64,000 nt of DNA from CAWBCI01 sp963787195 (GTDB lineage: Bacteria > Bacteroidota > Bacteroidia > Bacteroidales > JAGOPY01), in contig CAWBCI010000073.1 in the NCBI GenBank assembly GCA_963787195.1, positions 1 through 64,000 on the forward strand, given 5' to 3'. The number at the start of each line of letters is the position of its first letter. The stretch's first letter is position 1. The translations under genes were made by a program, and so were the position numbers. Below the pieces are notes generated by a model. It saw only the letters and a list, made by a program, of their open reading frames with translations, was not told the DNA's origin and searched no databases. Of this stretch, positions 54,191 to 62,981 are shown one piece after another.

Positions 54191-54984
54191 TGATATAGTA
54201 GTTTATAGAGTTCCTTCAGGTCAGGAGAAAGGATAATTTCAGTCCTGCGGTTGGCTGCCCGCCCTTCCGCTGTTTCATTCGTTTCTACCGGGTGATATTG
54301 GCTTCTGCCTGCTGCCGTGATACGGATTGGATCAAAACCATCGTCTTTTGTCAGGATGCGCACAATTGAGTTGGCCCTTGCAGTGCTGAGTGCCCAGTTA
54401 TCTTTATACTGAGCTGTACTGATGGGGACATTGTCAGTATGCCCTTCAATCAGCACAGAAATGTCTTTGGTGTCGTTCAGCACCTTGGCAAGAGCTTTAA
54501 GGGCTTCTTTCCCTTTAGGGTTCACTACATCACTGCCTGATTTGAATAATAATTTTTCAGTAAGAGATACATAAACATTTCCGTCTTTAATGTACACGGA
54601 AAGTTCATCAGCTTTATATTTCAGGAGTGCATCGGCAACTGTATTTTTAAGATTGTTCATTAAATCCTTTTGCGATTGAATCAGGGTCTGAAGGTCTCTC
54701 AGCCTTTTAGCCTGGTCGGCAATCGTCATTTTTGATTCACTTGTAAGGACTGCGAGGTCCTTTTGGATTGAAGCATTATCATTTTTTAGGCCGGCCATAT
54801 CTGTTTTCAGGTTGGTGACCTGCATGCTGCAATCATTCAGCTTGGTCTGTTGGCTGGCATTTTCTTTTTGGAGCTTTGCTACATTGGCTTCAGAGGCCTT
54901 GAATTTTCTGGTAGGAACACAGGAAGTGAATACCAGTGAAAAAACCAGGGGCAGGAACAGCAGGGTGCGTAATTTTCTTCTCAT
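54187..54984 (-). CDS. OmpA-family peptidoglycan-binding lipoprotein
   Basis: 265 residues with lipobox FTSC (Cys22). A long coiled coil spans about 30-125 (ANVAKLQKENASQQTKLND, SESKMTIADQAKRLRDLQ). The C-terminal OmpA/MotB domain (about 145-258) has LLFKSGSDVVNPKGKEALKALA, LIEGHTDNVPI, NWALSTARANSIVRIL and GRSQYHPVETNETAEGRAANRRTEI. It links an envelope membrane to peptidoglycan. I found no copy of the 21-bp-spaced regulon site before it, although both neighbours have one. Confidence 0.92.
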   Translation of the reverse strand: MRRKLRTLLFLPLVFSLVFTSCVPTRKFKASEANVAKLQKENASQQTKLNDCSMQVTNLKTDMAGLKNDNASIQKDLAVLTSESKMTIADQAKRLRDLQTLIQSQKDLMNNLKNTVADALLKYKADELSVYIKDGNVYVSLTEKLLFKSGSDVVNPKGKEALKALAKVLNDTKDISVLIEGHTDNVPISTAQYKDNWALSTARANSIVRILTKDDGFDPIRITAAGRSQYHPVETNETAEGRAANRRTEIILSPDLKELYKLLYQ

Positions 54985-55118
54985 TTTTTTGTGTTTTTTA
55001 ATAAATGAATATTTAATTTATGATGAATATTTTCAGAAATCCTAAGTAATTACAGCCGGAATGTGAATTATCAGTGTATATGGTCCGGGAAAAACTTTAT
55101 AGGTTTTATTGACAGGCT

Positions 55119-55322
55119 TCAATCCTCTTCCAGATCATAATAGTCCCATCCTCCTAAACTGGTAAAAGTGCCCTCTCCATCTAAACTTCCTGTGTAATTT
55201 TGATTTTCTCCCACTTCTGAACTACGCATACCAAATTCTTCGCCCGGGTTACTGTCGTTAAAATCATTGACTCTTCCTGTCATCTGAACAGGCAGATTCA
55301 TTTTGTCGTCTGTTGTTTTCAT
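55119..55322 (-). CDS. Small hydrophilic acidic protein
   Basis: 67 residues, rich in D, E, G and N (MKTTDDKMNLPVQMTGRVND start, GGWDYYDLEED end), no signal or membrane segment, no known family. It is preceded by the regulon site at 55495-55555, with an expected leader of about 165 nt. The clear promoter and the lack of any overlapping gene support a real coding region. Composition resembles small stress-induced hydrophilins, which is inference. Confidence 0.6.
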   Translation of the reverse strand: MKTTDDKMNLPVQMTGRVNDFNDSNPGEEFGMRSSEVGENQNYTGSLDGEGTFTSLGGWDYYDLEED

Positions 55323-55494
55323 TTTTACTCATGTATTATGAATTATTACTGTTTAACGACCCGGTATAACTGCGATGAATCAGAGATCGTTCTGCTCAAT
55401 TTATCCCTGCAATGTGGCACACTTGATTTTCTTCAGCTTTTATTATTTTACATGTGGGTGAAATTTGATTTTGGGGAAGAATGAAGCGTAAGCA

Positions 55495-55555
55495 TAAAGA
55501 TCGTTATCATAAAAGCAAAAAGCATTACACAATTCCTGAAAAATCTTACATAATT
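55495..55555 (-). promoter_or_regulatory. Regulon promoter site d
   Basis: Half-sites AATTATGTAA and AATTGTGTAA (plus 55546-55555 and 55525-55534), 21 bp apart, 22 nt, then GATCTTTA (55495-55502). TATGTGTG precedes. It points at the 67-residue gene. Confidence 0.8.
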
Positions 55556-55617
55556 CACACATATACAGGTTTAATCAATGAGACTCAATTTTTTCAAGCG
55601 AAGCGAAGAAAAAATTT

Positions 55618-55747
55618 TTAGTCGAATTGATCCCGAAAAGACGAAGTCTTATTCAGGATCTGATGGGACTAAATTCCCCGTCTCTTGAGACGAATAAGAG
55701 ATATTTCCTTAAGATACCCTGCTGCTTGCGACAGGGTAGTTTATTAA
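55618..55747 (-). repeat. Structured 130-bp repeat, copy 2 (overlaps a gene end)
   Basis: Same element as 34791-34920. Differences include one compensated pair in the last hairpin (C-G in copy 1, T-A here, at the fourth pair of CCCTGCTGC/GCGACAGGG). It supplies the last 31 codons and the stop of the radical-SAM gene and carries past its 3' end. Confidence 0.8.
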
Positions 55748-57254
55748 GGCAATTACGAATTTCAGGCTTCCTTTTTTTCCGCAATCCGTATACTGTTCTG
55801 AAGTGAAATCCATAAATGGAATATTCAATTGCATCAGCCATCAAACCTGGCCGCCTGATAAGGGTCCAGATCAGTAATTTCCAATATTCCCTCCGGCCAT
55901 TATTTATTAAACCGATGATGAAAATTGATTTAAGAAATGCTATAATCGTGGTCAGATCCAATCGGAATGGTTTCGTGTAAAAAGGTTTATAATTGAGTAA
56001 TAAACTCCGTAGCCTTTTATAATATGGTTTGGTGGCGTAGATATCCCGGATTATTTTTTTATAGCCTGAAATCAATTCATTGGGGTTCATCCGGGGAATG
56101 AAATTCAGTGACAGGTCGGTATTGCTTCCGGTAGGTTCACTGATCAGGCGGTCTTCAGCCTCCATGCGTTTATAAAGTCGTGTGTTTTTAGGGACATTTA
56201 ATAAACCCACCATAGCTGAGACTATCCCGCTTTGCTGAATAAAATCAATCTGTTTTTGAAAAACCGAAGGCGAATCGCTGTCGAAACCCACGATAAAACC
56301 TCCGGAAACCAGCAAACCAGCTTGTTGCAATTTGCTAACGTTTTGAAGGAGGTCACGGTTTTGGTTCTGGACCTTATTGCATTCCTGCAGTGAATTTTCA
56401 TCAGGGGTTTCTATTCCGATAAATACAGCCTTGAAGCCCGTTTCGACCATAAGTTTAATGAGTTCATCATCATCGGCCATGTTAATGGATGCCTCGGTAT
56501 TAAAATTAAATGGGTAATTGTGTTCCTGCATCCAAATTTTCATAGCGGGAAGTAAATCATGTTTTATTATGGCTTTATTTCCAATAAAATTATCATCAAC
56601 TATAAACACATTTCCACGCCATTGCAAATCATACAAGGTTTCCAGTTCCTTCAGGATTTGGGAAGTCGATTTTAACCGGACCCTGTGGCCGAACAGGGAA
56701 GTTATTTCACAGAATTCGCATGAAAAGGGGCATCCTCTGGATACCTGTATGTTCATAAAAGCATACTTATTTCTGGCTAATAAATGAAAATCGGGCGCCG
56801 GCGTTTTTGTTATATCTGCGAACTCGTTGGTTCTGTACATTCTTTCCGGATGACCATCCTGCAGGTCTTTCAAAAATAATGGAAATGTTATTTCGGCTTC
56901 ATTAAGTATAAGATGATCAATTTGAGGATAGTTTTGAGGCTCCTGAGTAAAGAGGGGCCCACCGGCAACTATTTTCACACCTAATTTTAAACACTCATCT
57001 ATTACCAGGCTGACCGATTCCTTCTGAATATACATGGCGCTCATAAAAACGTAATCGGCCCATTCAATATCTGTTGTTTTTAGAGGATCTACATTCATAT
57101 CCACCAGCTTTTTCTGCCAGTCTGAAGGCAGCATAGCCGATACAGTTATTAAACCAAGGGGGGGCACAGCAGCTTTCTTTGAAATAAAACGTAAAGCATG
57201 CTTGAAATTCCAGAAGGAATCAGGGTATTGCGGAAATATTAATAAAACCTTCAT
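55653..57254 (-). CDS. B12-binding-domain radical-SAM protein (DUF4070 type)
   Basis: 533 residues. N-terminal cobalamin-binding-like domain (about 1-150: KVLLIFPQYPDSFW, PPLGLITVSAML, GVKIVAGGPLF). Radical-SAM domain with VSRGCPFSCEFCEI (cysteines near 175, 179, 182), VDDNFIGNK, NTEASINMADDDELIKLM and FIGIETPDENSL. The C-terminal DUF4070-like region reaches about 500. Relatives methylate or rearrange lipids and other scaffolds (HpnR is one). The final 31 residues (from about KLPCRKQQG) are encoded by the 130-bp repeat, so the native C-terminus has probably been replaced. It follows the gene at 57322 and site e. Confidence 0.88.
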   Translation of the reverse strand: MKVLLIFPQYPDSFWNFKHALRFISKKAAVPPLGLITVSAMLPSDWQKKLVDMNVDPLKTTDIEWADYVFMSAMYIQKESVSLVIDECLKLGVKIVAGGPLFTQEPQNYPQIDHLILNEAEITFPLFLKDLQDGHPERMYRTNEFADITKTPAPDFHLLARNKYAFMNIQVSRGCPFSCEFCEITSLFGHRVRLKSTSQILKELETLYDLQWRGNVFIVDDNFIGNKAIIKHDLLPAMKIWMQEHNYPFNFNTEASINMADDDELIKLMVETGFKAVFIGIETPDENSLQECNKVQNQNRDLLQNVSKLQQAGLLVSGGFIVGFDSDSPSVFQKQIDFIQQSGIVSAMVGLLNVPKNTRLYKRMEAEDRLISEPTGSNTDLSLNFIPRMNPNELISGYKKIIRDIYATKPYYKRLRSLLLNYKPFYTKPFRLDLTTIIAFLKSIFIIGLINNGRREYWKLLIWTLIRRPGLMADAIEYSIYGFHFRTVYGLRKKRKPEIRNCLNKLPCRKQQGILRKYLLFVSRDGEFSPIRS

Positions 57255-57321
57255 GGTTTCTGATATTGTAAGGATGTCGAATTAACATCCATGGAGCATA
57301 ACCATGATTAAACCGGACAGC

Positions 57322-57534
57322 CTATTTTTTTTTGTACGACTGCCATAGAACTACTCCGCCTATTCCCATAACCGCAATACCAATCAGGGGTGACCAATTG
57401 AGGTAATGTGGTTTGTTCCTGGTGATTTCAAGAGTCCCGATATCAACCACTTTCTCTCTGGTGAATATCGTCACTGCTGTAAAAATGGTCAGCGCCAAAC
57501 CAATAATTATGATGAGAATGCCAAGTTTTTTCAT
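57322..57534 (-). CDS. Small two-helix membrane protein (DUF3185-like)
   Basis: 70 residues: helix 1 about 4-24 (LGILIIIIGLALTIFTAVTIF), a soluble link (REKVVDIGTLEITRNKPHYLNWSP), helix 2 about 49-65 (LIGIAVMGIGGVVLWQ), basic tail. Resembles DUF3185-type small stress proteins. It starts 28 nt after the -7 box of site e, giving a leader of about 20 nt, the shortest of the group. The radical-SAM gene follows. Confidence 0.7.
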   Translation of the reverse strand: MKKLGILIIIIGLALTIFTAVTIFTREKVVDIGTLEITRNKPHYLNWSPLIGIAVMGIGGVVLWQSYKKK

Positions 57535-57561
57535 TTCTTTTTCCCCATGAATATCATAGAT

Positions 57562-57622
57562 GAAAGATAAGAAAGATAATACCTGAAAGCATTACACAAT
57601 TATTGATAAAAGTTACATGATT
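57562..57622 (-). promoter_or_regulatory. Regulon promoter site e
   Basis: Half-sites AATCATGTAA and AATTGTGTAA (plus 57613-57622 and 57592-57601), 21 bp apart, 22 nt, then TATCTTTC (57562-57569). It points at the DUF3185-like and radical-SAM genes and lies just after the transaldolase stop. Confidence 0.8.
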
Positions 57623-57634
57623 TACATATTTTCA

Positions 57635-58753
57635 CTACAGTACCTTCTCTTTTTCCAGGGTCGCTATCAGTTTATCGAAGGATGTAATGAATTTTTCGAC
57701 GCCTTCATTTTCCAAATCTTCCGTAACTTTTTTAATATCTATACCTACTTCCGACAATTCTGAAAAGACCCAGGAGGCCTGATCTATATCGTCTTCCAGT
57801 CGGGAAGCCGGCGTACCATGGTCACGATATGCTTCAAGGGTTTCCATGGGAATTGTGTTGATCGTTTCGGGTCCTATCAGTGCCTCTATATACTTGATAT
57901 CGCTGTAATCAGGGTTTTTAGTGCTGGTACTGGCCCAAAGTAGTCTCTGGGGACTGGCGCCTTTTTCAGCCAGCTTGAGAAAGCGTTCACTTTCAAAGAT
58001 TTCTTTATAGATCTGGTAGGCAAGTTTTGCGCTGGAAATGGCGACCTGTCCGCGTATCTTCGTTGCAAAATGTGCCTGTTCCCCGCCTAAAGCTGCAAAT
58101 TCATCTTCTTTCGGATCAATCACGACATCTATGCGGCTTAAAAAGAAGCTGGCCACGGAGGCTATATTTTTCAAAGCTTTCCCTTGCTCTGCACGCGCTT
58201 CAAGTCCCGCAAGGTAGGCTTCTGCAACTTCCCTGTAGCGGGGCAGTCCGAAGAGTAATGTTACATTTACGTTGATTCCTTCGCTTATAAGTTGCTGTAT
58301 AGCGGGCAAACCTTCTTTTGTTGCCGGGACTTTAATAAGAATATTAGGCCTTTTCAAAGTGGCCCACAATCGACGGGCTTCCTCAATAGTATCCTGGGTA
58401 TTATGTGCCAGGTGTGGGTTAACCTCAATGCTGACATATCCGTCCCTACCGTCCGACTTATCATATTCTGCCCTGAATTCGTCAGCCGCCAATCCCACAT
58501 CTCTCTGGCTTAAGGTTTCATAGATTGCTTCAACGTCTTTTTTCTGCCGGGATAATTCCTGGATTTCCGGGCCGTATAGCTGGCTTTCAGCTATGGCTTT
58601 TTCGAAAATAGATGGGTTGGATGTAATTCCTTTCAATCCGTCTTCTTCAATTAAAATACGAAGTTCACCGCTTGTAATCAGGTCACGCCTGATATAATCC
58701 AGCCAGATTGCCTGACCGAAAGTTCCCAATTTTTTCAATGGATTGTCATTCAT
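57635..58753 (-). CDS. tal: Transaldolase
   Basis: Transfers a dihydroxyacetone unit between sugar phosphates in the pentose phosphate pathway. 372 residues, the long form. Motifs: IWLDYIRRDLITSGEL (16-31), GITSNPSIFEKAI (42-54), VSIEVNPHLAHNT, the Schiff-base lysine K141 in ILIKVPATKEGL, NVTLLFGLPRY, and SRIDVVID. GTPASRLEDD is near 312. No regulon site was found in the 240 bp upstream; A/T-rich sequence there includes TTTGTATATAAAA and a weak AATCTTTG box. Confidence 0.95.
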   Translation of the reverse strand: MNDNPLKKLGTFGQAIWLDYIRRDLITSGELRILIEEDGLKGITSNPSIFEKAIAESQLYGPEIQELSRQKKDVEAIYETLSQRDVGLAADEFRAEYDKSDGRDGYVSIEVNPHLAHNTQDTIEEARRLWATLKRPNILIKVPATKEGLPAIQQLISEGINVNVTLLFGLPRYREVAEAYLAGLEARAEQGKALKNIASVASFFLSRIDVVIDPKEDEFAALGGEQAHFATKIRGQVAISSAKLAYQIYKEIFESERFLKLAEKGASPQRLLWASTSTKNPDYSDIKYIEALIGPETINTIPMETLEAYRDHGTPASRLEDDIDQASWVFSELSEVGIDIKKVTEDLENEGVEKFITSFDKLIATLEKEKVL

Positions 58754-58993
58754 GATTTTTCTCCTTTTATATTGTTGCCATCAAAGATTTATTTTTTTAT
58801 ATACAAACTGTATATCTAAATCTTCATACAAATGGAACGATTTAAGCGTTAGCAATGTTCATAGACAGTCATAGATATTTACCTCGCGTAAATACCGCTT
58901 ATGACATGAAGTATTGCTGTTTTTTGAATTTAGTATTGGGACCCTTGATTTCGGACCAAATGGAAAGAAAATGCTGAAATAATTAACAGTTTA

Positions 58994-59284
58994 TCACCAT
59001 TGATAATCACATTCCTGCCAAAGTTTTCTTTCTTCTTCCTCTGTAATTTTTGTAGCTTCTTCAGGAGTATATTTTTCTGAGGTTTTTTTTAACATGCAAT
59101 CGCAGAAATCATTAGCATCACTTGTTTTCAAGCCCCTGCTGCTTAATAATTTCTGACATTCCGTTTTCCATTTGGTTTTCTGTGCGTCACTCCAGGTGTT
59201 TTCTTTGTTCGTGTGCTGACAAGATTCTATCCCTCCGAAAAGAAATATAAATAAAAGGATAGTTAATGATTTTTTTATTTTCAT
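58994..59284 (-). CDS. Small cysteine-containing lipoprotein
   Basis: 96 residues with lipobox IESC (Cys22). The mature part is charged and helical (NTWSDAQKTKWKTECQKLL, DANDFCDCMLKKTSEKYTPEEA, ATKITEEEERKLWQECDYQW) with four further cysteines and no recognised enzyme motif. Small envelope lipoproteins of this kind are common in the phylum. It is driven by site f, with a leader of about 45 nt. Confidence 0.72.
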   Translation of the reverse strand: MKIKKSLTILLFIFLFGGIESCQHTNKENTWSDAQKTKWKTECQKLLSSRGLKTSDANDFCDCMLKKTSEKYTPEEATKITEEEERKLWQECDYQW

Positions 59285-59335
59285 AGGACGAATTTATAGA
59301 ATTTATACCGAATGATCATTCATAAATTTGAACCT

Positions 59336-59396
59336 TAAAAATAAATACGATGCTGATTATTTGCATTACATATTTCTGTAAATAAGTTACATGATT
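59336..59396 (-). promoter_or_regulatory. Regulon promoter site f
   Basis: Half-sites AATCATGTAA and AAATATGTAA (plus 59387-59396 and 59366-59375), 21 bp apart, 22 nt, then TATTTTTA (59336-59343). AAAATGTGAG precedes. It points at the 96-residue lipoprotein. Confidence 0.78.
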
Positions 59397-59510
59397 CTCA
59401 CATTTTGAGAGATTAATCAGCATGGGGAGGGCAAAAACCGGCGACCATCGGCAACTCGCGGACTATGATTGCTTTTAATTTTTTTTTGAAGATTCTTTAG
59501 TTATGATTTT

Positions 59511-59741
59511 CTATGGTCTCATGCTGTTTTCCTGAGGCTGGTTCATTTGTTTGCGGGGCGCCAATGCAAAGTCAGCACTCATAACATAATACATGATGGC
59601 TGCTATCATCAATATCAAGAATACCCAAAAACCCCAGGTATGATGTATTCGCTTCCAATGAGGCCAATACACATGATATTTCTTGTGGTGTGCCTGCCCG
59701 TCATGCCAGGGGTGGTTTTGATCATGTTCATTTTTATCCAT
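59511..59741 (-). CDS. Small histidine-rich membrane protein
   Basis: 76 residues from MDKNEHDQNH (the earlier TTG is rejected). The N-terminal half is rich in His and aromatic residues (HDQNHPWHDGQAHHKKYHVYWPHWKRIHHTW), then one membrane helix (about 39-58: WVFLILMIAAIMYYVM), then a short polar tail. The cluster of His could bind metal. It is downstream of rpiB copy 2 on the same strand. Confidence 0.6.
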   Translation of the reverse strand: MDKNEHDQNHPWHDGQAHHKKYHVYWPHWKRIHHTWGFWVFLILMIAAIMYYVMSADFALAPRKQMNQPQENSMRP

Positions 59742-59790
59742 TTGTTTAGTTCTTTCTATTATAATTTTCAAAAATCCCTGCGAGCTGGCC

Positions 59791-60252
59791 TCATGCCTTT
59801 TTATTTTCCTTTTCTATGGCCGCCACTTTAGCAAGACGACGGCTGAAGCGTTCATTGCTCTTGAATTGGGCATTCAGGAATAGCTGTATTAAATCCCAGG
59901 CCAGGGCATACCCTGTGATCCGTCCACCCAGGCACATAACATTCATATCGTCATCCTCCACTCCCTGGTGAGCCGAAAAAGAGTCTGTTATCAGGGCGGC
60001 ACGTACGTCTGCCACTTTATTGGCCGCAACACAGGCCCCCACACCACTCCCGCATATGGCTAGTCCACGCGAGACTTCCTTTTTAGCTACAGCCCTTGCA
60101 AGGGGGATTATAAAATCAGGGTAGTCATCTCCGGGATCCAGCTCATAAGCGCCAAAATCCACCAGCTCATAACCGGCAGTCCTGAGTAATTCACTCATAT
60201 GTTCCTTCAATTCAAATCCGCCATGGTCTGCGGCTATTCCAATGCGCGTCAT
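59791..60252 (-). CDS. rpiB: Ribose-5-phosphate isomerase B, copy 2
   Basis: 153 residues. AADHGGFELKEHMSELL (7-23), DFGAYE, YPDFIIPLA, active-site cysteine in LAICGSGVGACVAANK, MCLGGRI. It differs clearly from copy 1 at 32662 (for example GVGACVAANK versus GNGAQMVANK), so they are not recent duplicates. Position between a phosphorylase and small membrane genes suggests use in stress-linked carbon metabolism. Confidence 0.93.
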   Translation of the reverse strand: MTRIGIAADHGGFELKEHMSELLRTAGYELVDFGAYELDPGDDYPDFIIPLARAVAKKEVSRGLAICGSGVGACVAANKVADVRAALITDSFSAHQGVEDDDMNVMCLGGRITGYALAWDLIQLFLNAQFKSNERFSRRLAKVAAIEKENKKA

Positions 60253-60311
60253 TTTTCTTCCTTTTTATTAATTAATTTATGCTGAAATCAGGCTTTTAAC
60301 TTAAGTATAGA

Positions 60312-62948
60312 TTAATGCTGCCAGAGGATCAGCCTGCTTTCAAGTGGAACTGAAGCCCCTGGGAATCCAGGGATTAGCCGGGGAGTATAATCCAAAGCAG
60401 GACGAGATGAAGGGACAGATGCGAAATAAATGTAACCGTTTTTCTGGCCCTTTATGTTTTCCCCACGGGTCATCTTCTGAATGTATGGAGCTTCTCCATT
60501 TAATCCATCTGCAAATAATTGAACTTCTATATTATCTGGGTCCAGCTCGCTGAAAAAAACCTCAACTTCAATTTTATGCTGATTTTCAATATTTTCGATT
60601 TTTAATTCACCGAAATGTATAGAATTCCAGTTTTTCTCAAGATTTTGCAGCCAGGCGGCTATCTTCCTGCCCTTTTCAGCTTTATTGGCGGAGCGTTCAA
60701 GATATGCTGCTGCAGCTGGCAAATAATGTTCTTCGGTATATTCCCGCACGGTCCGGTCGGCCGAGAAACATGGTGTTAATTGGGCCATGCTCTCCCTCAT
60801 CCGGGCTATCCAGGCAGTTGGGATCCCTCTTTCGTTACGCTGGTAAAATTCAGGCACCACCTCCTCTTCGAGTAAATTATAAAGTTGCTCTGCTTCGTAG
60901 GCATCCCAGGATGGATCATCCCCATGTTCTTTCCCGTCTCCTATGGCCCAGCCCACCTGGGGATTATAAGCTTCAGCCCACCAGCCATCCAGTTCGGAAA
61001 GGTTAATACCGCCATTTACAAGTACTTTCATGCCACTGGTACCGCTGGCCTCCCATGGCCGGCGAGGGGTATTGATCCAGACATCAACGCCCTGGACAAG
61101 ATTTTCGGATATATTCATATCGTAATCACTCAGGAATACTACCGGGGGGTGGACAGCATTTTGACGGATAAATTGCATCCATTGCTGAATCAAATCCTGG
61201 CCGTGTTGGTCGGCAGGATGGGCCTTGCCTGAAATCACAAGTTGCACCGGAAATTTTGGATTAGTCAACAAGCGGAGCAAGCGCTGAGGATCGTGGAGTA
61301 ATAAATTAGGCCGTTTGTAAGTTGCAAATCGCCTTGCAAAGCCCAGTGTTAAAACGTCGGGATCAAATTGATTTTTTACCCTTGCGCTCAAATCAGATGA
61401 ATTACCTAAACCGGGCAATTGCTTCGATAATTGTTCCCCGGCAAATCTGATGAGGGCCTTATTGGCATTGGTGCGCATCTTCCAAAGTCTTTCATCTGAA
61501 ACTTTCCGGATATCTTTTGCCAGTGTTTTGTTCATCCCAAGCCAGCGGTTTTTGCCACAAGCTACTGTCCAGATCTCATCTGCTTCTTTTGAATCCCATG
61601 TTGGCATATGAACGCCATTAGTAATATGGCCCACGGGCACTTCTTCCGCCGGCCACTTTGGAAATATCGGTTCAAAGATATGACGGCTGACTTCTCCATG
61701 GAGACGGCTCACCCCGTTTACTGCACCGCTTCCACTGATTGCCAGGTAAGCCATGTTAAACTTCTCCGAATCATCTTCAGCATCCTTACGCCCCAGGGCT
61801 AATAATTGCTTGCGTGTAATACCAAGTTTCTGCTCGGCATAATTACCAAGGTATTGCTCAATGAGATCCGGTGGGAATAAATCGAATCCGGCCGCAACGG
61901 CCGTATGAGTTGTAAAGAGATTGCCAGCCCTTGTAACAGCCAGGGCAATATCAAAATCCACACCTGTATCTTGCATATAGTTATAGGCGCGTTCCAGTAT
62001 TGCAAAAGCCGCATGGCCCTCATTCAGATGGCATACCTGAGGCTGAAGGCCCAAAATATTGAGCAAGCGCCAGCCACCAAGGCCGAGCACCAGTTCCTGT
62101 TTGAGTCTTAGCTCTGGCCCACCACCATATAATTCGCCGGTTATTCCCCGGTGAGCAGGAAAGTTAGCTGCATCATTACTGTCTAATAAATAAAGTTTTA
62201 TCCTGCCAACCTGGACTTGCCAGGCCCGCAGCCAGACTGAGCTACCAGGCAGGGCAATTTCCAGGCGTAACCATTCTCCGTTAGCCTCGCGCAAGGGTGT
62301 AATAGGTAATTGCCTGGGGTCGTTAAACGGAAAAAGCGCCTGCTGCCTTCCATTTATATCAATTTCCTGGCGAAAGTAGCCTTGCTGGTATAGCAGGCCG
62401 ATGCCGACAACTGGAACTCCCAAATCACTGGCTGTTTTAAGTTGATCACCGGCTACGTTTCCCAGTCCGCCCGAATATATCGGGAGCGCCTCACTCAACA
62501 TAAATTCCATGCTGAAATAGGCAACACAGGTCAGCGGAGAATCCGGATGTTTTTTTTGGAACCAGGCAGGAGCCGAGTTTGCATCCTTCATCGATTTCAA
62601 AAGAAAATTAATCTTTTTCCGGTATTCCGGGTCATTCATGACAGACTGGAACTGATCGCGGGAAACCGTTTGCAGGATTACCCAGGGATTATGTGTGGCA
62701 TTCCATAGTTCAGGATCAATTTTCCGCCATACTTCATCGGCTGAATGGTCCCAGGACCATCGTATATCCAATGCAAGTTCAGCAAGGTCATCGAATCCTT
62801 CCAAGTCTGTTGGCAGGTAACTAAAAGCAGGTTTTTTAACGATCGCTTTTTCTTTCATGATAATGTGTTCAGATTTCTTATGGGTCAATTCTGGTTTCAA
62901 ACCCTGATCTGAACTATATAACACCACAGGATTTGAATTGTTTGCCAT
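60312..62948 (-). CDS. glgP: Alpha-glucan (glycogen) phosphorylase
   Basis: 878 residues, the bacterial maltodextrin-type phosphorylase with an N-terminal DUF3417 region (about 40-150: FDDLAELALDIRWSWDHSADEVW, DPELWNATHNPWVILQ). Motifs: YFSMEFMLSEALPIYSGGLG near 143, VCHLNEGHAAFAIL near 306, and the PLP segment GTSGMKVLVNGGINLSELDGWW near 634-655, where the lysine of GMK binds the cofactor. It releases glucose 1-phosphate from stored glucan. A second ATG lies 30 codons in, and the first 30 residues look dispensable. Confidence 0.95.
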   Translation of the reverse strand: MANNSNPVVLYSSDQGLKPELTHKKSEHIIMKEKAIVKKPAFSYLPTDLEGFDDLAELALDIRWSWDHSADEVWRKIDPELWNATHNPWVILQTVSRDQFQSVMNDPEYRKKINFLLKSMKDANSAPAWFQKKHPDSPLTCVAYFSMEFMLSEALPIYSGGLGNVAGDQLKTASDLGVPVVGIGLLYQQGYFRQEIDINGRQQALFPFNDPRQLPITPLREANGEWLRLEIALPGSSVWLRAWQVQVGRIKLYLLDSNDAANFPAHRGITGELYGGGPELRLKQELVLGLGGWRLLNILGLQPQVCHLNEGHAAFAILERAYNYMQDTGVDFDIALAVTRAGNLFTTHTAVAAGFDLFPPDLIEQYLGNYAEQKLGITRKQLLALGRKDAEDDSEKFNMAYLAISGSGAVNGVSRLHGEVSRHIFEPIFPKWPAEEVPVGHITNGVHMPTWDSKEADEIWTVACGKNRWLGMNKTLAKDIRKVSDERLWKMRTNANKALIRFAGEQLSKQLPGLGNSSDLSARVKNQFDPDVLTLGFARRFATYKRPNLLLHDPQRLLRLLTNPKFPVQLVISGKAHPADQHGQDLIQQWMQFIRQNAVHPPVVFLSDYDMNISENLVQGVDVWINTPRRPWEASGTSGMKVLVNGGINLSELDGWWAEAYNPQVGWAIGDGKEHGDDPSWDAYEAEQLYNLLEEEVVPEFYQRNERGIPTAWIARMRESMAQLTPCFSADRTVREYTEEHYLPAAAAYLERSANKAEKGRKIAAWLQNLEKNWNSIHFGELKIENIENQHKIEVEVFFSELDPDNIEVQLFADGLNGEAPYIQKMTRGENIKGQKNGYIYFASVPSSRPALDYTPRLIPGFPGASVPLESRLILWQH

Positions 62949-62981
62949 TCAATTGCCTGCGGTGGAACCGAGATCCTTATC

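Noticed and set aside
54985..55118. Regulon site before the OmpA-family gene
   Set aside because: One CTGTAA-like half is present but no second half at 21 bp and no -7 box at 22 nt.
58754..58993. Regulon site before transaldolase
   Set aside because: TTTGTAT words occur twice but 25 bp apart and not 22 nt before a -7 box.
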